From Castellaniella ginsengisoli (GTDB lineage: Bacteria > Pseudomonadota > Gammaproteobacteria > Burkholderiales > Burkholderiaceae_B): a stretch of 64,000 bases of DNA. Location of the stretch: NCBI RefSeq assembly GCF_039523235.1, contig NZ_BAAAEX010000011.1; one strand, given 5' to 3'. The notes under the pieces were generated by a model. That model was given only the letters and a program-made list of their open reading frames with translations, did not search any database and was not told where the DNA came from. Made by a program: the position numbers and the translations under genes. Of the stretch, positions 16,059 to 23,874 are shown one piece after another (positions within the stretch are counted from its first letter, which is position 1; each line of letters opens with the position of its first letter).

Positions 16059-16073
16059 GCGATGCTATGACGA
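16059..16073 (+). repeat. Isolated fifth iteron next to the trfA stop
   Basis: GCGATGCTATGACGA matches the iteron unit with one change and ends 7 bp before the trfA stop codon. It is 122 bp from iteron 4. Isolated iterons near an initiator gene can have a regulatory role, but this one is at the 3' end of trfA and not at its promoter. Confidence 0.65.
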
Positions 16074-16080
16074 TGGCTGT

Positions 16081-16998
16081 TTAGCGATCCAGACGGGTCC
16101 AGATTGCCTGTTCGTGGCCCCGGCTTGCTGCCTCAATGCGAGGGGCTGCGATCACTTCTAGAGCTTCCAGTTCGGTCAGGCTGCGTTCCAGACTGACCTT
16201 GAAATCGCGCATCCGTCCGGTGTATTGGGCACGGTCCTTCAGGATGTCCAGGCTGTATTTCTGCTGGATATCGGCGGATGTTCCGATCAGCCGTTGCAGG
16301 CTTTTGGACAGGTCATAGCGCATTTGCAGGCGTTTGCTCCAGTCCAGCAACGCGTATTCCCGATTGCCGAAGATTTGCGCCCAGCGCGGGTCGGCATAGA
16401 TCGTATAGCTGCCGCTGCGCTCGTCGTAATCGAACCCGCCGATCATGGCCAGCACGCGGGCCGAGGGGTGATTGCCGTAGCTGTATTTCACCGAGCCGTC
16501 CCTGCGCCTGGCCTCGATGCATAGGGTAAAACGGGCCAGGTCTTTCATGCCTTCGTGCAGCCATTCGTACTGACTTCCCCCGGTGGGTCTGCCCATGCCG
16601 CGCAGGAAATCCGCCCGGTTGATGGAGGGCGCTTCACCCAGTAGCGCCGTGGTTTGCAGGTACATGGCGTGCATCCAGATGTCAGCATGATCCTCGGTCA
16701 GTTGTTTGCCCGAACCTTTGAGCAGAATGTTGCTGCCTTCCAGAAACACCGTGTCATCATGCAGGGGGCGCCAGCCGCGCCGAACCGGGGCAAAGACGGC
16801 ACTGCGGGCGATGTAGTTGGGAATGGCGCGGGCTGTTTCGTTCAGGCCCGGCACGATGAAGGGCGCCGGGGTGTGAGCCTCTTTTTCAGCGGCAGCGGCA
16901 ATCGCCTGCTGGGCCTTTTGCTGGGCGCGTTGCATGGCGGCAGACAGGCGCAGCAGGGTGCTGGCCCGCTGGAAGGGCAGGCGGGTGGGTGCGGTCAT
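16081..16998 (-). CDS. trfA: TrfA-family plasmid replication initiator
   Basis: A 305-residue protein resembling RK2 TrfA. The core begins IPNYIARSAVFAP and continues with LTEDHADIWMHAMYLQ, FLRGMGRPTGGSQYEWL, YADPRWAQIFGNREYALLDW and RLQMRYDLSKSL. These match the two winged-helix domains of TrfA (ALPNEIVRSALF, DEDVWMQILHL, LGWPTNGQSY and similar) as I recall them. TrfA binds iterons and loads the host helicase with DnaA. The iteron array and two DnaA boxes lie just downstream of its stop. The N-terminal 50 residues are Ala/Gln-rich. It shows the element is, or was, an autonomous replicon. Confidence 0.9.
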   Translation of the reverse strand: MTAPTRLPFQRASTLLRLSAAMQRAQQKAQQAIAAAAEKEAHTPAPFIVPGLNETARAIPNYIARSAVFAPVRRGWRPLHDDTVFLEGSNILLKGSGKQLTEDHADIWMHAMYLQTTALLGEAPSINRADFLRGMGRPTGGSQYEWLHEGMKDLARFTLCIEARRRDGSVKYSYGNHPSARVLAMIGGFDYDERSGSYTIYADPRWAQIFGNREYALLDWSKRLQMRYDLSKSLQRLIGTSADIQQKYSLDILKDRAQYTGRMRDFKVSLERSLTELEALEVIAAPRIEAASRGHEQAIWTRLDR

Positions 16999-17087
16999 GG
17001 GAAATGCTCCAGACAGGCCCGCCCAAGGCCTGCCGGATTCGTGAGCAAGGCCTCACGCGGGGTCAGGGGGAAAGAAGGTGACAGGAC

Positions 17088-17111
17088 GGGTGCCGGCAGT
17101 GACCGGCGCCC
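17088..17111 (-). terminator. GC hairpin after virB11, possible operon end
   Basis: A 9-bp stem (GGGTGCCGG / CCGGCGCCC, one G-T pair) with a 6-nt loop lies 8 bp past the virB11 stop, between the virB operon and trfA. No T-run follows on the minus strand, so it would be a weak or Rho-assisted terminator, or an mRNA-stabilising hairpin. Confidence 0.4.
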
Positions 17112-17118
17112 AGGGGGA

Positions 17119-18174
17119 TCAGCAGGTTTGCAGCGCGGCGGGTGCTGGCGTGTCCAGCAGTGCCGCGTGTGGCGTAAACCAAAGTTCCTTCAACTGGAAA
17201 CGCTCGAAATACAGCACGATGTCCACGGTATGGCGCAGGAAGGCCTGGATGGTCGCCAGGTCCAGGTTGCCGCCCGTGGGCGACTGTTTGATCAGCACCG
17301 CCATGCGGTCAAACGTATCGGCGGCACTATTGGCATGGGTGGTGGTCACTGATCCGGGATGGCCGGTGTTCAGCGCCGCCAGGTAGTCCCAGGTTTCAGG
17401 GCCGCGCAACTCCGCCAGAAAGATCCGGTCTGGCGACAAGCGCATGCAGGCCGCCAGGGCATCGGTGGCCGATACCCGGCCCCGGACGCCGCCATACATC
17501 AGATGAATCCGGTTGCGGTGCCGGGGCAGCATCAGCTCATGCGTGTCCTCGATGGTGATCAGTCGTTCATCGACCGGCACCCGGTCAATGAGTGATCGGG
17601 CGAAGGTGGTTTTGCCCGAGCCGGTGGCACCCGCGACCACAATGTTTTTACGGGCGAGGATGGCTGCATGCAGGAAGGCCGGGATGTTGCCGCTGGCCTT
17701 GAGTTTCAGCAGGTTCTGGTCAATGGGCGACATGCTGCCCGCAGCGGCCCGGGCCGCTGCATCATCGACGGCATCAAAAGCGCCCTGGGCTTGCAGCGTC
17801 TCCAGGGTAAACGCCGCCTGGGCATGCTTGCGGATGTTGACGGCCAGGGTGCCGTCAATGCAGGCCGGAGGCTGCACAATCTGACCGCGTTCACCGCCTG
17901 GCAGCACGACCGACAGGATGGGGGATTTCGCCATGTGGTTGTAGGCCGCCAGGGCAGTCGCCAGCGCCTCCAGATGCGGGTAGGTCAGCGCGGGGCATTC
18001 GTGCAGCACCCAGGCACCCCGCACCCGGCTGTAGCACTCACCGGGCCGCACAATGGCGATTTCCGTGACGGCTGCATCGTCCAAGTGCGCGGCCAGTGGC
18101 CGCAAAAACGTGTTGACGGCAATCGCCCGATCAAAGGGGCGTGGCTCAGTGGATGGGTTCGAGGTCATAGACAT
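17119..18174 (-). CDS. virB11: VirB11-type secretion ATPase
   Basis: Hexameric traffic ATPase of the conjugative type IV system, 351 residues from the ATG at 18174 (an ATG two codons later is equally possible). The open frame extends further upstream but that part only overlaps virB10 and is not coding. Motifs: Walker A AGATGSGKTT, Asp box LITIEDTHELML, Walker B ILAELRGPETWDYLAALNTGHPG and the His box TTTHANSA. The start lies inside the last codons of virB10, so the two are coupled. It is the last gene of the virB array. Confidence 0.94.
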   Translation of the reverse strand: MSMTSNPSTEPRPFDRAIAVNTFLRPLAAHLDDAAVTEIAIVRPGECYSRVRGAWVLHECPALTYPHLEALATALAAYNHMAKSPILSVVLPGGERGQIVQPPACIDGTLAVNIRKHAQAAFTLETLQAQGAFDAVDDAAARAAAGSMSPIDQNLLKLKASGNIPAFLHAAILARKNIVVAGATGSGKTTFARSLIDRVPVDERLITIEDTHELMLPRHRNRIHLMYGGVRGRVSATDALAACMRLSPDRIFLAELRGPETWDYLAALNTGHPGSVTTTHANSAADTFDRMAVLIKQSPTGGNLDLATIQAFLRHTVDIVLYFERFQLKELWFTPHAALLDTPAPAALQTC

Positions 18175-19276
18175 GGCTGAAATCCAAGTCGCGGGCCACC
18201 ATGATGCCGATGCGGGTGCCCTGGTTCTTGTAAAGGGTTGGAGGGATGTCGAGCGACTTTTCCAGAATCTTGGCGATGACTTCCTGACTGCCTTCGCGGG
18301 TGTTGTCGAAATGGATGTTGTTGTTGCCGGACTGCCCCTGGTTGGCCGCCCAGGCCCCCAGGTCGCCCACCAGCGACAGCAAGATGGCATTGCCGAAGCG
18401 TTCCCAAAAATGGTTGTCGATATGGCCATCAACACCCGCTTCACCCAGCGGGCCGGTGCCGGGAGAACCCAGGTTGACGATGACGCCAGCAGGCGTTTCC
18501 AGTCGGTTCCATGTGATGAAGGCCCGGGCCTGGCCCTGTTCGATGCCGCCTGACTGGTAGCCGGTGAATTTGGTGCCTGCGTCGATCAGCTTGACCTTGC
18601 CGTTGGCGCTCATGACATCGTGGGTTGCCAGGCAGGTCAGCAGACCGGCCTGGGTGCTGACCAGCTTTGTCTGCAAGGTGCAGTCAATCATCGTGCCTTG
18701 TGTGAGCAGGAAGTTTCGATTGCCCAACTGCCCGGCGACCGAGGGGGCCAGTTCCAGGGGGCGCAGCTTGTCGGCCAGCGGCCCTGCATCGGCCAGTGGG
18801 CCGCTGACCGTCTGGCTGGTGCCGCTGTCTGCTGCGGATTCGGTCAGCGGGCTGTCCAGCCTGCGCTGCGCCACTTCATCGACCGCTGGCGGCGGAGTCG
18901 GTGCGGGTGGCGGGACGTAGTAGGTACGCGCCTGGACGGCAGGCGGTGGCGGAGCCTCACGCTTGGGCGGCGGCGCAGGCCGTTCGACCTTTGGGGCTTT
19001 GAGGCGGTTGGCAATGCCGCTGTGTTCCCCGTCCGGTCCGGGGTCAGTCTGTGGTGCGGATTCGCGGTGCCAGACCTTGAACAGGGTTCCCGCTGCAATG
19101 GCCAGCGCAATCAGGATGGTGAGCCAGAGAAAGGCGCGGGCACCGCGTGGGGCGCTGCGCCCCGCCGTTTCCAGATCCGTGGGTTCCCGATCCAGGTTCA
19201 GGGGGAGCTGGCCCGGTTCGCCGGGGCCTGCCGTCGTGTCGTTGCCCGCAGGAGGTGTGTGCGGATCAGTGGTCAT
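18146..19276 (-). CDS. virB10: VirB10-type core channel protein
   Basis: A 376-residue protein spanning the envelope in the core complex. A cytoplasmic N-terminus is followed by one transmembrane helix (about residues 47-66, AFLWTLILALAIAAG-like). Then comes a Pro-rich periplasmic stretch (residues 95-135) and the conserved C-terminal TrbI/VirB10 domain with LLTQGTMIDCTLQTKLVS, GSRVTGxY-like GTKFTGYQSG, RAFITWNRLETPAG and the late LGNAILLSL region. The stop overlaps the virB11 start, and its own start overlaps virB9 by 4 bp. Confidence 0.94.
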   Translation of the reverse strand: MTTDPHTPPAGNDTTAGPGEPGQLPLNLDREPTDLETAGRSAPRGARAFLWLTILIALAIAAGTLFKVWHRESAPQTDPGPDGEHSGIANRLKAPKVERPAPPPKREAPPPPAVQARTYYVPPPAPTPPPAVDEVAQRRLDSPLTESAADSGTSQTVSGPLADAGPLADKLRPLELAPSVAGQLGNRNFLLTQGTMIDCTLQTKLVSTQAGLLTCLATHDVMSANGKVKLIDAGTKFTGYQSGGIEQGQARAFITWNRLETPAGVIVNLGSPGTGPLGEAGVDGHIDNHFWERFGNAILLSLVGDLGAWAANQGQSGNNNIHFDNTREGSQEVIAKILEKSLDIPPTLYKNQGTRIGIMVARDLDFSHVYDLEPIH

Positions 19277-20109
19277 GGTGTGTTCCTTGAAATGCCCTTG
19301 ACCCGGCGCTGCACTGCCGGGGAGGCAGTCCCGGTATCGGGCGGTACGGGTGTGGTGCGGTAGGCGTCGTTGTGGATGGCCAGGACCAATTCACCCAGGC
19401 GCAGATGCCACAGCGCCGAGGTGCGATGCAGCACCATCGTGCGGTCATCGGCCATGTGATAGTTGGTCAGCACTTCCTGGCCGTCGGGGGTGACACGATA
19501 GACCGCCGGGATGTCGGCCCCTGGTGCAAATTGCAGCCAGGTTTGGCGGCCATCGTCCCAGGCGTGGACCGGAGCGATGGCCGTGTCGCCGCTGCGCGTA
19601 TAGGCCTGCCAGTTCACCGGCATGCCGGTGGCTTGCAGAGATCGCTCGATGGCCGCTTGCCGGGCGGCCTGGTCCCGCAGTTTGGCTGCGGTTTCGGGGT
19701 ATCGGATGACCAGCTTGTAGAGGGCCGGGGCGTTGCGCTGATCGCTGTAGGACAGCCGAAAGCTGTAATCATGCCGATTGGTCACGACGATGAGATTGGT
19801 GTTTGCGTCCTGGGCGGTCGGCTTGAAAAACAGGTGGTTGTCCTTGTAGGTGAAGGCATAGGCCTTGCTGTCGCCAAAAACGTGATAGACGTAGCGTTCA
19901 TCAGGGGCCAGCACGATATGGGTGGCCACACCGATCACGGCATCCAGCTGGATGACATCGGCAGCGTTGTAGTTCACATAGCGCACACGGTGGTCCCGCT
20001 GTGCGGATAGGGGGTATTCCAGGGCCAGGGCGCTGGCGCTCAGGGTCAAATTGAGTGCCAGGCCCAGGGCGCATGCCAGGGCATGTCGCCTGAGCAGGGG
20101 TGTGTTCAT
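19273..20109 (-). CDS. virB9: VirB9-type outer core protein
   Basis: A 278-residue exported protein from the ATG at 20109, chosen because it has GAAGGAA as ribosome-binding site and is followed by a clean signal peptide (ALGLALNLTLSASALA). Upstream in-frame sequence lacks these. The mature N-terminal domain has DHRVRYVNYNAADVIQL and HLFFKPTAQDANTNL. The C-terminal domain has QPTWLQF-like RQTWLQFAPGADIPAVYRV and LWHLRLG. These are typical of VirB9/CagX. It ends overlapping virB10 and forms the outer-membrane ring with VirB7 and VirB10. Confidence 0.92.
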   Translation of the reverse strand: MNTPLLRRHALACALGLALNLTLSASALALEYPLSAQRDHRVRYVNYNAADVIQLDAVIGVATHIVLAPDERYVYHVFGDSKAYAFTYKDNHLFFKPTAQDANTNLIVVTNRHDYSFRLSYSDQRNAPALYKLVIRYPETAAKLRDQAARQAAIERSLQATGMPVNWQAYTRSGDTAIAPVHAWDDGRQTWLQFAPGADIPAVYRVTPDGQEVLTNYHMADDRTMVLHRTSALWHLRLGELVLAIHNDAYRTTPVPPDTGTASPAVQRRVKGISRNTP

Positions 20110-20137
20110 GGGGGATTCCTTCGGATGCGCGGGGTGT

Positions 20138-20824
20138 CTAGCGCGACAGGTCGGCGGCCAGGTCATAGCGCGTGACCTGAAAGCCCAGGGGATTGCGCCG
20201 CGCAACGGCTTCGGTCAGCGGCACCTTGACGTACTCATAGGCCATGGTGGCAATCAGGTGTCGGACCTGGGTGGCGTCGCCGGTGTTGGTGTCGCGTTCG
20301 GTTTTGGTGAAACGGACGATGGCGGCTTGGTTGGCCCCCAGCGTGATCGAATGAACCTGTACGTCCACTGTGCCCTGGGTGCCCAGGCGTGTGGTGACGG
20401 CCTGCGGCCCCTCAAAGCGTTTGCCGTAGGCCGTCTGGATGGGCGGCGACGAGAGCAGGGCGCAGGTGTCGAATTGCTCCTGGATGGTCTGCCAGCTATA
20501 GCCTTCGCAGTTCAGGACATAGCTGTTGAGGAAATACTTGGCGATGCGTTCGCCGTAGTCCTCCAGGGGCTGGCCCAGGCTGCTGACATGCTCGATGGCA
20601 CCAGTCGCATCATTGACCCGCACCACATACATTTCAGGTGGCTGCTTCAGCGGCGTCAGGCCGATGACAGCCCCGACCGCAGTCAGCGCCAGGATGCCCG
20701 CGCCGCAGGCCACTTGCCAGGCGCGTTTACGGCTGGTGATCAGTTCGCCCAGGTGGTCACGTTCCAGGCCTCTGGATTGCTCCAGGTAGGCAGCGATGTC
20801 TTCGGATTTGAGCGTGTCAGCCAT
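20138..20824 (-). CDS. virB8: VirB8-type inner-membrane assembly protein
   Basis: A 228-residue bitopic protein. A short cytoplasmic N-terminus (LEQSRGLERDHLGE) precedes a transmembrane helix at about residues 38-56 (VACGAGILALTAVGAVIGL). The periplasmic NTF2-like VirB8 domain follows, with VVRVNDATGAIEHVS, a long central helix around YFLNSYVLNCEGYSW and the terminal strand region NPLGFQVTRYDLAADL. It nucleates assembly of the secretion complex in this family. The start overlaps the end of the virB7 gene by 8 bp. Confidence 0.93.
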   Translation of the reverse strand: MADTLKSEDIAAYLEQSRGLERDHLGELITSRKRAWQVACGAGILALTAVGAVIGLTPLKQPPEMYVVRVNDATGAIEHVSSLGQPLEDYGERIAKYFLNSYVLNCEGYSWQTIQEQFDTCALLSSPPIQTAYGKRFEGPQAVTTRLGTQGTVDVQVHSITLGANQAAIVRFTKTERDTNTGDATQVRHLIATMAYEYVKVPLTEAVARRNPLGFQVTRYDLAADLSR

Positions 20825-20966
20825 GGTTCATGTCTCCCTGGAAGTTGGGGGGCGTGGCATTGACCGGGACGCGGGGTGAGTCAGGCGGCAGCGGTGGCTG
20901 GGGCGCATGAAAGGCGCAGCCAGCCAGCAGCCCCGCCAGGGTCAGCGTGGCGATGAGGGATTTCAT
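20817..20966 (-). CDS. virB7: VirB7-type lipoprotein
   Basis: A 49-residue lipoprotein from the ATG at 20966, preceded by GGAG. The signal sequence MKSLIATLTLAG ends in the lipobox LLAGC, so Cys19 would be lipidated. The mature part is short and Pro-rich (PQPPLPPDSPRVPV), as usual for VirB7, which stabilises VirB9 at the outer membrane. Its place between virB6 and virB8 is the canonical one. Assignment depends on position and lipobox, since VirB7 proteins share little sequence. Confidence 0.82.
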   Translation of the reverse strand: MKSLIATLTLAGLLAGCAFHAPQPPLPPDSPRVPVNATPPNFQGDMNHG

Positions 20967-21062
20967 GGGTAAAGGACTCCAGGCCTGCCGGGCGCGGCGG
21001 GCCATGACGGTGGAGGGGATGGGTTGCCGGGGGTCCAGCGGTGCGCTGGATGGCGTGAGGAT

Positions 21063-22013
21063 TTAGCGGATGCGAGGGCGCAGCAGGCTGCGGATACGCA
21101 GGAGAGAAAACGCGCCGTGGGCAGTGGAGCCGATGCCCAGGCGAGCACCAAAGCCATTGGACAGACCCGCAGCCAGGCCAGGCAGCATGATCATGACAAC
21201 GAGGCTGGCCAAGCCGACCAGGATCTGGGCACCAAACAGTCCCAGAATGTCTTTCGCTCCCCCGTTGATCTGATCTGCGATCATCCGAATCAATTGGATA
21301 TTCAGTTGCAGCAGTAGCCCGAAAATCAGTCCAGCCAGCAAAGCCAGAAAAACGAAGTTCAGCGCCTGGGACACCCAGCTATTGAATAACTGTTTGGTGG
21401 GTTCAAATAGGGTCGCAGCAATAAAGATCGGGCCTGCGGCTACGACCAGCGACATGCCGACCTTGCAGACCACCACGATGACAATGATGATGCTTCCTAT
21501 CACGGCGGCATTGATCCTGATGAGTGTCGCCAGGATGCTGACCAGCACTTCCTTGGTGGATGGCAGGACGTTGTACCAAGCGTTCTGGCCTTTACCCACC
21601 ATCGCGTTGGATGCCTTGCTGGTTTCTGCCTGTAGCTTGTCCACCTCGGTAGCCACGCTGCCGGTGCCCAGGGCGATCTGGGTGACATCATCGGGCAGTG
21701 CAATCATGGTTTTGGCGATGTCGTTCTGATACAGGCCTCCTGCCCCGAAGAAGAGGGACACGATGACCACCAGAATGGCCTTGCGAAAGAACTCCGTCAC
21801 GGTCATGCCAGCCTGGCCGTGCATCAGGGCAAACGCATAGAACACGAATTGCAGCGTCAGACCGACCACAATGGCGGGCATCAGCGCTTCGAAAAGTGCC
21901 TGTATCGGGCCGTTGACGGCATCGCGCAGTGCATTTTGCGTCTGATCCATAACCCATTGGGCAATGTCGCTGGGTGCGGACGGCGGTGAGATTGTGGGGT
22001 GCAGGCCAGCCAT
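21063..22013 (-). CDS. virB6: VirB6-type polytopic channel protein
   Basis: A 316-residue inner-membrane protein with about six transmembrane segments (for example AIVVGLTLQFVFYAFALM, AILVVIVSLFFGAGG, VIGSIIIVIVVVCKVGMSLV, NFVFLALLAGLIFGLLLQL and ILVGLASLVVMIMLPGLA). The TrbL/VirB6 signature is visible around AAGPIFIAATLFEPTKQLFNSWVSQ. In the family it forms part of the inner-membrane gate for DNA. It lies 9 bp after virB5 in the operon. The C-terminus is short and basic. Confidence 0.93.
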   Translation of the reverse strand: MAGLHPTISPPSAPSDIAQWVMDQTQNALRDAVNGPIQALFEALMPAIVVGLTLQFVFYAFALMHGQAGMTVTEFFRKAILVVIVSLFFGAGGLYQNDIAKTMIALPDDVTQIALGTGSVATEVDKLQAETSKASNAMVGKGQNAWYNVLPSTKEVLVSILATLIRINAAVIGSIIIVIVVVCKVGMSLVVAAGPIFIAATLFEPTKQLFNSWVSQALNFVFLALLAGLIFGLLLQLNIQLIRMIADQINGGAKDILGLFGAQILVGLASLVVMIMLPGLAAGLSNGFGARLGIGSTAHGAFSLLRIRSLLRPRIR

Positions 22014-22022
22014 GTCGCGATC

Positions 22023-22730
22023 CTATTGCTGAGTTGCGGCACCGGATGGGGTGTCGTTCTGGTTGTCTCCAAACCAGCCGCCATACACCCGTTCTGCACG
22101 GGCTTGCAGCAGGTGGCGTTCCGCTTCCAACTGTTGCGAGGCAAGCTGAATCCGGGTTTGTTCCGCTTGGATGTTGGCTTGCTCGATCTGGATACGGGCT
22201 TGCAGTTCCGCGATTTCCTTGGGATTGCTGGTCTGGTTGATCTTGTCTTGCAGGGCATCGACGTTTGCCAGGCGGCGGGTCATGGAGTCATAAGCCCGTT
22301 CGCTCATGGCTTTGGCGGTGGCCTCGATGTTCAGCGATTGCCGGGACAGGGCCTGACGGTCTTCCTGGAAATTCACCGGAGCTGTGACTTCATCGGTGAT
22401 GCGGCCCACATCCCCATCCAGGTTGGATTCACCGGAACGGTTCAGCAGGTCTTGTGCATTGGCAGGCAGGGCCGCACGGAGTTGGTTGCGGATGTCGGCG
22501 TTACCGACGACGTTGCCGTAACCGCTGGACTGCGTGAAGGCGGCAAGCTGACTTTTGGCGGTGGCCAACTGGTCGGTCAGGTTCTGCAACTGATCTTTGG
22601 CGGTCAGGAGTTGTTGCTGTAGCTGGGCAATGGTGGCGGCATCCACTGTCGGGATGCCGCTGGCATGGGCGAAATTCACAAAAGCAGCGGACAGGGCGAT
22701 GCCCGCCGCAAACGACTTGCAGCGTGTCAT
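22023..22730 (-). CDS. virB5: VirB5-type minor pilin/adhesin
   Basis: A 235-residue exported protein with a signal peptide (FAAGIALSAAFVNFAHA). Long helices rich in Gln and Ala follow (IAQLQQQLLTAKDQLQNLTDQL and later the QLEAERHLLQARAERV region). A helical body with little sequence conservation and the motif of NVVGNADIRNQLRAALP is typical of VirB5/TraC pilus-tip proteins. It directly precedes virB6 (9 bp), the usual place. Residue-level function cannot be read from the sequence. Confidence 0.85.
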   Translation of the reverse strand: MTRCKSFAAGIALSAAFVNFAHASGIPTVDAATIAQLQQQLLTAKDQLQNLTDQLATAKSQLAAFTQSSGYGNVVGNADIRNQLRAALPANAQDLLNRSGESNLDGDVGRITDEVTAPVNFQEDRQALSRQSLNIEATAKAMSERAYDSMTRRLANVDALQDKINQTSNPKEIAELQARIQIEQANIQAEQTRIQLASQQLEAERHLLQARAERVYGGWFGDNQNDTPSGAATQQ

Positions 22731-22774
22731 GGGGGACTCCAGGGGGAGAGGGAAGCGCCTATAGGCGCAGGGGA

Positions 22775-23152
22775 TCAGGGCTGGGAGGCTGTCTGGGCAA
22801 TGGCCTGGAATTCGGCTTCTGTTGCGTGATGGGCCTTCATCTGGTTCGAGACGATGACATCGGCTTTTTCGTCATAGGCAATCTGCTTGTCGCCCACGAC
22901 CAGGATATTGTCGGAGCTGTCCAGTTTTGCGGGCAGCTTGTGGATTTGGTAGCCGCCGCCAAACGGGTCTTTTGTCACCAGCGTGAACAGGAAACTGTCG
23001 CCATTGCGTTCGATGTGAATGGCGTCAGGGTCATACTTGCTGTCCGATTTCCAATACCCCAAAAACTTCGCCCCATCCTGGTCCGTCTTGCATCCGGCCA
23101 GCAGTGTCAGCAGGGAAGCACCAGAAGCAGCAAGGAAATAGCGTCGATTCAT
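22775..23152 (-). CDS. Small lipoprotein between virB4 and virB5, unknown
   Basis: A 125-residue predicted lipoprotein. The signal MNRRYFLAASGASLLTLLAGC ends in the lipobox LLAGC with Cys21. It also has an RRYFL stretch that looks weakly TAT-like. The mature domain contains YWKSDSKYDPDAIHIERNGDSFLF, a small beta-rich lipocalin-like pattern. It sits 44 bp before virB5. Lipoproteins in this position are sometimes entry-exclusion proteins, but nothing in the sequence proves it. Function unknown. Confidence 0.65.
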   Translation of the reverse strand: MNRRYFLAASGASLLTLLAGCKTDQDGAKFLGYWKSDSKYDPDAIHIERNGDSFLFTLVTKDPFGGGYQIHKLPAKLDSSDNILVVGDKQIAYDEKADVIVSNQMKAHHATEAEFQAIAQTASQP

Positions 23153-23284
23153 GGGGTGTCCTTCATCGGTAGGGTTGATGGGAGTCGGGTGTGGCCCAGG
23201 TTTTGTAAGCTAGTCTGCGCGTCCTGATCGTTTCAGGATGTACGCAGGCTGTGGCCCAGGCCTCCGTCTGCCGGAGAGGGCGAT

Positions 23285-23827
23285 TTACAGGGATAAGTCC
23301 GGGCCTTCCTGTTCATGCGCCGGGTGATGCAGTTGTAGCGGGTGGTCAAAACGCACCCCGATCAGGTCTGCGATGCGCTGCCAATCTGCCGGTTCTGGGC
23401 GGTGGTCGTCGGCTTGATGGACATGCAGGCTGTAATACTTATGCACACCTTGCTCGAAATATTCGCGGTCCTCACGCGGTGTTGAGGACGAAAACCAAAG
23501 ATACGGCTGATGCCGTGGGTCGGAGGCCGAGGGCGAATCCATGCCGTGATCCTGGGCGATGCGCCGCAACGCATCCGCATCGACGGTTTCTCGTTCAATG
23601 ACGGCGATGCCTTCGCTGAATCGCCCGCGTTCCATATCCGCCTGAGTCCAGCGTTCGCAATAGATCGAAATCATGAAGGTTGCTTCTGAGGCTTCGGGGG
23701 CTGGCGTTTCCAGGCCCAGGCGCTGGTAAAAACCTGGGTCCTGATGGGCCTGCCGATCCTGCCGGGCCTGGTGCTGTTCCAGGCTACGGGCGCGTTCAGC
23801 CCGCAGCCGATCTGCGTCATGCTGCAT
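23285..23827 (-). CDS. Hypothetical soluble protein in the virB operon
   Basis: A 180-residue protein without signal or membrane segment. The N-terminal 45 residues are highly charged and helical (ERARSLEQHQARQDRQAH). The remaining domain starts at ATFMISIYCERW and is rich in Tyr, Trp and His (HQPYLWFSSS, HKYYSLHVHQADDH). I do not recognise the family. It lies between virB4 (47 bp upstream) and the lipoprotein gene, in the same direction, and its composition equals the backbone, so it is an operon member. The 132 bp after its stop hold no obvious gene. Confidence 0.6.
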   Translation of the reverse strand: MQHDADRLRAERARSLEQHQARQDRQAHQDPGFYQRLGLETPAPEASEATFMISIYCERWTQADMERGRFSEGIAVIERETVDADALRRIAQDHGMDSPSASDPRHQPYLWFSSSTPREDREYFEQGVHKYYSLHVHQADDHRPEPADWQRIADLIGVRFDHPLQLHHPAHEQEGPDLSL

Positions 23828-23874
23828 GATGGGATGTCCTATGGAGAGGGCCGGTCGTGCGCGACCAGCGCGAT

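Noticed and set aside
17119..18444. A longer VirB11 start at 18444
   Set aside because: The extra 90 codons overlap virB10 and have no VirB11 character; starts at 18174 or 18168 fit.
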